Source of the DNA: Sulfuricella sp035530375
GTDB lineage: Bacteria; Pseudomonadota; Gammaproteobacteria; Burkholderiales; Sulfuricellaceae
Direction of reading: 5' to 3'
Length of the DNA stretch: 64,000 nt
Assembly: GCA_035530375.1 (NCBI GenBank)
Contig: DATKUY010000037.1
Location: 1-64,000 of the forward strand
Both the position numbers and the translations under genes were made by a program. Every line of letters begins with the position of its first letter. Position 1 is the stretch's first letter. Of this stretch, positions 60,302 to 64,000 are shown piece after piece. The notes below the pieces were generated by a model that was not told the DNA's origin, made no database searches, and saw only the letters and a list, made by a program, of their open reading frames with translations.

Positions 60302-61096
60302 TCATGGGACAACAGGATTTGCCTGGCGCAAAACCAGCAGCACAATCTGTATCCCGTCGTGGATCAGTCGGTCGAACACCGGAGAGAAATAAGGCAGGGC
60401 GAGGGCAAGCACGACAAAGCCCGCTGCCAGAGTAATCGGGAATCCGACCGAGAATATATTGAGCTGAGGTGCAGCGCGGGTCATGATCCCCAACGCAATA
60501 TTGGTGGTCAGCAGAGCCGCCATGATCGGCATGGAAAGCAACACTCCGGCGAGGAACATTTCACCGCCCCAGCCTGCAAGAACCCGCCAGCCAACCGCGG
60601 AAAAAGGCTGCGCCATCACCGGCAGCACCTTAAAGCTTTGCGCCAGCGCCTCAATCATCAGCAAATGACCGTTCGATGCAAGGAACACCAGAGTGGCGAT
60701 CAGACCGAGGAACTGCGCCACCACAGGAGACTGTGCGGCGTTTTGCGGATCAAAGAAGGTGGCGAATCCCAGACCCATCTGCATGCCGGCAATATTGCCG
60801 GCCATTTCAACTGCGGTAAAAACGATGGTCATGGCGAATCCGATTGACACGCCGATCACGACTTGTTGCGCCAGAATCAGGAGCCCAACCGCAGAGCCCG
60901 GCTCCACGGCCGGCATGGTGCCGAGTACGGGCGCCAGCACCAGCGTAATAACGAGGGACAATCCTATTTTCACGGGCAAGGGGAGGCTCGGATTGCCGAA
61001 GATCGGCGAGCTGCCAACCAAGGCGAGGATGCGCGCAAAAGGCCAGATAAAAGCTCCCAGCCATGCACCCAGCTGGGCGGAGGTGAAGCTGATCAT
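60302..61096 (-). CDS. fliR: Flagellar export protein FliR
   Basis: 264 residues with six membrane helices. GFATFFDPQNAAQSPVVAQF is the family block. It is part of the export gate with FliP and FliQ. The ATG at 61096 has GGAGGG upstream; a TTG two codons earlier is less likely. It ends the fliM-N-O-P-Q-R run. Confidence 0.94.
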   Translation of the reverse strand: MISFTSAQLGAWLGAFIWPFARILALVGSSPIFGNPSLPLPVKIGLSLVITLVLAPVLGTMPAVEPGSAVGLLILAQQVVIGVSIGFAMTIVFTAVEMAGNIAGMQMGLGFATFFDPQNAAQSPVVAQFLGLIATLVFLASNGHLLMIEALAQSFKVLPVMAQPFSAVGWRVLAGWGGEMFLAGVLLSMPIMAALLTTNIALGIMTRAAPQLNIFSVGFPITLAAGFVVLALALPYFSPVFDRLIHDGIQIVLLVLRQANPVVP

Positions 61097-61111
61097 CCGC
61101 AACCCTCCGAG

Positions 61112-61381
61112 CTAGCCCACCAGGCCAGGAATACTATGGAACAGGCTGCGGGTATAATCCATCAACAGATTCAGCATCCAGGGTCCAGCAATGCCCAGCA
61201 TGAGGAATATCACAATCAGCTTGGGGATGAACGACAGGGTCATTTCATTGATCTGGGTGGCTGCCTGAAAGATACTCACCAGCAAACCAACTGCCAGCGC
61301 CGAAAGAAGCAGCGGAGCCGACACCAGCAATGTCACCTCCAGCGCCTGCTGACCGATGGAAATAAAACCTTCGGGAGTCAT
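61112..61381 (-). CDS. fliQ: Flagellar export protein FliQ
   Basis: 89 residues with two membrane helices. LLVSIFQAATQINEMTLSFI is the conserved family motif. It forms the export gate spiral with FliP and FliR. It overlaps fliP by four bases. Confidence 0.96.
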   Translation of the reverse strand: MTPEGFISIGQQALEVTLLVSAPLLLSALAVGLLVSIFQAATQINEMTLSFIPKLIVIFLMLGIAGPWMLNLLMDYTRSLFHSIPGLVG

Positions 61382-62148
61382 GTGTAAAAACTCTGCACCA
61401 GGGAACCAATCAGCAAATTCCAGCCATCAACCAGAACAAACAACATCAGCTTGAATGGCAGGGAAATCACCACGGGTGACAGCATCATCATGCCCATGGA
61501 CATCAGCACACTGGCCACCACCATGTCGATAATCAAAAAGGGGATAAACACCACGAAACCGATTTGGAAAGCGGTCTTGAGCTCGCTGATCACGTAGGCC
61601 GGAACCAGGATTTTCATCGGCACCGCTTCCGGGCCGGGCAGAGGGGCGCTGTTGGAAAGCTTAACGAACAAGGCCAGGTCGTCCTGACGCGTCTGCCGCA
61701 ACATGAAGGCTTTCAGGGGTGCAGCACCCCTCTCCAGCGCCAGGGTAGCATCGATTTTCTGCTCCGAGTATGGCTTGTACGCATCGTCGTAAATTTTATC
61801 GAACACCGGTGCCATCACAAAAAAAGTAAGGAACAGGGAAAGGCCGATCAGAATCTGGTTGGGCGGTGCCTGCATCGTGCCGATCGCCTGGCGCAACAGC
61901 GACAGCACAATAACGATGCGGGTAAACGATGTCATCATCAGCAGCACTGCCGGCAGGAATGTCAGCGCTGTCATCACCAGCAGCGCCTGGATACTGAGGG
62001 TGTAAGTCTGTCCGCCACCCGGTGCAGGTACGCTGGTGAAGGCGGGAAGACCGGGGTCGGCCGCCATAGCCGCCAGCGGCGCTATCACACCAATCGATAG
62101 CAGCACAGCAACAAACAGTGGTTTACACCCAAGTAAAAACAGCCTCAT
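61378..62148 (-). CDS. fliP: Flagellar export protein FliP
   Basis: 256 residues with a signal peptide and four membrane helices. The MMTSFTRIVIVLSLLRQA block and the YVISELKTAFQIGFVVF end are typical. ATG at 62148 is one base after the fliO stop; an earlier in-frame start would overlap fliO. Confidence 0.95.
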   Translation of the reverse strand: MRLFLLGCKPLFVAVLLSIGVIAPLAAMAADPGLPAFTSVPAPGGGQTYTLSIQALLVMTALTFLPAVLLMMTSFTRIVIVLSLLRQAIGTMQAPPNQILIGLSLFLTFFVMAPVFDKIYDDAYKPYSEQKIDATLALERGAAPLKAFMLRQTRQDDLALFVKLSNSAPLPGPEAVPMKILVPAYVISELKTAFQIGFVVFIPFLIIDMVVASVLMSMGMMMLSPVVISLPFKLMLFVLVDGWNLLIGSLVQSFYT

Positions 62149-62149
62149 T

Positions 62150-62617
62150 CTATTGCTCACTTTTACGCCCTTGCATCGCATTTTTGAGCCAGACAGAAAA
62201 GCTGCGTTCCCCGCCGGGCGGTACCTCAGTAGCGCGCGCGCCGGCTTCCGGCTTGGTCAAGGTGTGCAGGGTATTCACCTGCCCCGGCGCCACCCCTAGA
62301 ACCAGCCAGGTACCGCCGATCTCCACCAGCACCAGCCGCTCCTTGGGTCCCAATGCGACACCGCCGATCACTTTGACCACGCCTCCGGCCCCCATCTGCC
62401 CGGGGGAAAATCGCCGCAATAGCCATGCCGCACCCACTATCACAGCCAACACAAGACCCAAGCTGAACAGAACCTGCAAGCCACCAAACATACCCGCAAC
62501 GGGGCTCGTGGAAATGGACAGTGCTGGTGCAGCAGGCTGTGCGGCGAATGCGGAGGAATAAAGAAGAAAAAGAAACCCGATGGGGAGCCGCCTTGCCACC
62601 TCTTTCATCAGGTTCAT
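62150..62617 (-). CDS. fliO: Flagellar assembly protein FliO
   Basis: 155 residues. A signal-like start (LLYSSAFAA) and one membrane helix precede the conserved core (VALGPKERLVLVEIGGTWL, VLGVAPGQV). FliO helps assemble FliP. It overlaps fliN by four bases. Confidence 0.88.
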   Translation of the reverse strand: MNLMKEVARRLPIGFLFLLYSSAFAAQPAAPALSISTSPVAGMFGGLQVLFSLGLVLAVIVGAAWLLRRFSPGQMGAGGVVKVIGGVALGPKERLVLVEIGGTWLVLGVAPGQVNTLHTLTKPEAGARATEVPPGGERSFSVWLKNAMQGRKSEQ

Positions 62618-63108
62618 TTGTGTAGTCTGCGTATGCGTTCGGAGGGTGAGATAATATCAGTCAAGCGGATACCGAACTTGTCGTTCACCACCACGACCTC
62701 GCCTTGGGCTATCAGACAACCGTTCACCAGTACATCCATCGGTTCGCCTGCCAGACCGTCCAGTTCCACCACCGACCCCTGTGCCAGTTGCAACAGGCTG
62801 CGGATGGCCAGCTTGGTACGCCCCAGTTCAACCGTAAGATTGACCGGAATGTCCAGGATCATGTCAATATTGTTGGGCGCTCCGGCAGTCATGCCAGACG
62901 GTGAAAGCTGGTCGAACTGGGCCTTCGCGGCCGGGGGAATATTGCCACCAAAATCTGGCGAAGTGTTTTGCGATTCAGTAGAAGCCTGCTCGGCTAGCGC
63001 TGCACCCCAATCATCCCCGGCGGAGGATGTGCCGGGCACGTCCGTAGATGCCTGCTCGGCCATTGCCGCCGCCCAATCATCCATGCCATCCGGAGTTTCG
63101 TCAGCCAT
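62614..63108 (-). CDS. fliN: Flagellar motor switch protein FliN
   Basis: 164 residues. The N-terminal part has two similar WGAALAEQAST units; the C-terminal SpoA domain (ILDIPVNLTVELGRTKLAIR, LDGLAGEPMDVLVNG) belongs to the C-ring. It overlaps fliM by eight bases. The repeat in the N-terminal part is longer than usual. Confidence 0.96.
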   Translation of the reverse strand: MADETPDGMDDWAAAMAEQASTDVPGTSSAGDDWGAALAEQASTESQNTSPDFGGNIPPAAKAQFDQLSPSGMTAGAPNNIDMILDIPVNLTVELGRTKLAIRSLLQLAQGSVVELDGLAGEPMDVLVNGCLIAQGEVVVVNDKFGIRLTDIISPSERIRRLHK

Positions 63109-64000
63109 TTTTGCCTCCGTGGAGGGTTTCGTCTTCCGCGCCGGAAATAATCTTGTTCACTTTGAGCGCATACTGGCCGTTAAGGACGCCGTAGTTGCAT
63201 TCCAGCACCGGCACACCGTCCACTGCAGCGATGATTGCTTCAGGAATATCCAGGGAAATCACATCCCCCGCTTTCATATTCAGAATTTGTCCCAAATTAA
63301 TCGCAGTCTCACCCAGGTTCGCGACAAGATGCACCTCAGCCGACTGCACCTGCTTGGTCATCAACTTGGCCCAGCGTTCATCCACTTCCATGCGCTCGCC
63401 CTGCATGCTACTGTAGAGGACATCGCGAATCGGCTCAATCATAGCATAGGGCATACAGATGTGAAAATCGCCCCCGCCCGACCCCAGTTCGATGTTGAAC
63501 GTGGTAACCACCACCACTTCGCTGGGCGTGGCAATATTGGCAAACTGAGTGTTCATCTCCGAGCGGATATACTCGAATTCAACCTGAAAAACCGAGTCCC
63601 AGGCTTTTTTGTATTCTTCGAAGACCACTTCCAGCAAGCGCTGGATGATGCGCTGTTCGGTCGGAGTGAAATCCCTGCCCTCCACCCTCATGTGGAAACG
63701 TCCGTCACCGCCAAACAGATTATCCACCACGAGGAACAACAGGTTCGGATCAAAAATAAACAGCGAGGTACCGCGTAGCGGCTTGACGTGCACCATATTC
63801 AGGTTGGTCGGCACGACCAGATTGCGGACAAATTCGCTGTATTTGAGAACGCGCACCGGACTCACGGAGATTTCCGCAGTGCGGCGCATGAAGTTGAACA
63901 AGCCGATACGAAACAGGCGGGCGAAACGTTCGTTAATGATCTCCAGGGTCGGCATGCGGCCCCGGACAATACGCTCCTGCTTGGCCAGATTGTAGGGGCG
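63101..64000 (-). CDS. fliM: Flagellar motor switch protein FliM (5' end cut off)
   Basis: The frame stays open to the window edge. Near the edge it reads YNLAKQERIVRGR and then MPTLEIINERFARLF, the well-known FliM block, so the true start lies beyond 64000. The middle contains the CheC-like domain and the C-terminus the SpoA domain. It binds CheY-P and sets rotation direction. At least 299 residues are seen. Confidence 0.96.
   Translation of the reverse strand, partial: RPYNLAKQERIVRGRMPTLEIINERFARLFRIGLFNFMRRTAEISVSPVRVLKYSEFVRNLVVPTNLNMVHVKPLRGTSLFIFDPNLLFLVVDNLFGGDGRFHMRVEGRDFTPTEQRIIQRLLEVVFEEYKKAWDSVFQVEFEYIRSEMNTQFANIATPSEVVVVTTFNIELGSGGGDFHICMPYAMIEPIRDVLYSSMQGERMEVDERWAKLMTKQVQSAEVHLVANLGETAINLGQILNMKAGDVISLDIPEAIIAAVDGVPVLECNYGVLNGQYALKVNKIISGAEDETLHGGKNG

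Noticed and set aside
1..64000. CRISPR array or prophage
   Set aside because: No regularly spaced repeats and no integrase, capsid or terminase genes were found.

Overview
This is mostly a core chromosomal segment of a motile Gram-negative bacterium, almost certainly a betaproteobacterium and perhaps of the Nitrosomonadales (Sulfuricellaceae/Gallionellaceae-like); the genus cannot be fixed from sequence alone. Clues are the block flhB-flhA-flhF-flhG-fliA-motC-motD, a complete iscR-iscS-iscU-iscA-hscB-hscA-fdx-iscX operon, dapA-bamC-MBL, a class II (B12-dependent) ribonucleotide reductase and generally GC-rich coding DNA. There is no rRNA, CRISPR array or complete insertion sequence.

Layout. 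1-9.8 kb holds accessory and signalling genes: a cut-off gene, a repeat block, a periplasmic sensor protein, dipeptidase PepD, a methyltransferase, small exported proteins, a SCO/thioredoxin redox group, and a chemoreceptor lacking a sensor domain next to a membrane-anchored NIT-domain protein. 9.8-15.4 kb holds a D,D-carboxypeptidase, an IS3 remnant and an aquaporin / GH15 glucoamylase / SDR dehydrogenase cluster. 15.8-18.6 kb is the widely conserved uvrC-pgsA-tRNA-Gly-tRNA-Cys-tRNA-Leu unit. 18.7-28 kb has moaA, glucokinase, an AT-rich foreign gene (the least explained gene here), an L,D-transpeptidase, tadA, a HicAB module and guaBA. 28-32.7 kb has small envelope proteins, rnfH-ratA, smpB and the molybdopterin genes mobB-moeA-moaD-moaE. 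32.7-41.5 kb is late flagellar regulation and motor/export genes, with a near-consensus sigma-28 promoter before flgM. 41.6-49.9 kb is Fe-S assembly plus cysE and trmJ. 50-60 kb holds suhB, mutS, slyD, bcp, a Pro/Ala-rich lipoprotein, an MBL hydrolase, bamC, dapA and nrdJ. 60.3-64 kb is fliM-N-O-P-Q-R, with fliM running off the edge.

How it fits together. The flagellar genes make the export gate (FliOPQR, FlhAB), C-ring parts (FliM, FliN), a MotC/MotD stator, polar placement factors (FlhF/FlhG) and the FliA/FlgM switch. IscS and CysE link cysteine supply to Fe-S assembly, and the iscR and cysE upstream regions share the same IscR-like half-site. Moco genes lie in two places. Points worth a second look are the AT-rich frameshifted gene at 21758-22923, the paired cysteine desulfurases, the chemoreceptor/NIT pair, hairpins just before guaA and nrdJ, and the shared IscR-like boxes. 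I found no clear undescribed multi-gene system; the AT-rich gene is the best candidate for something new.
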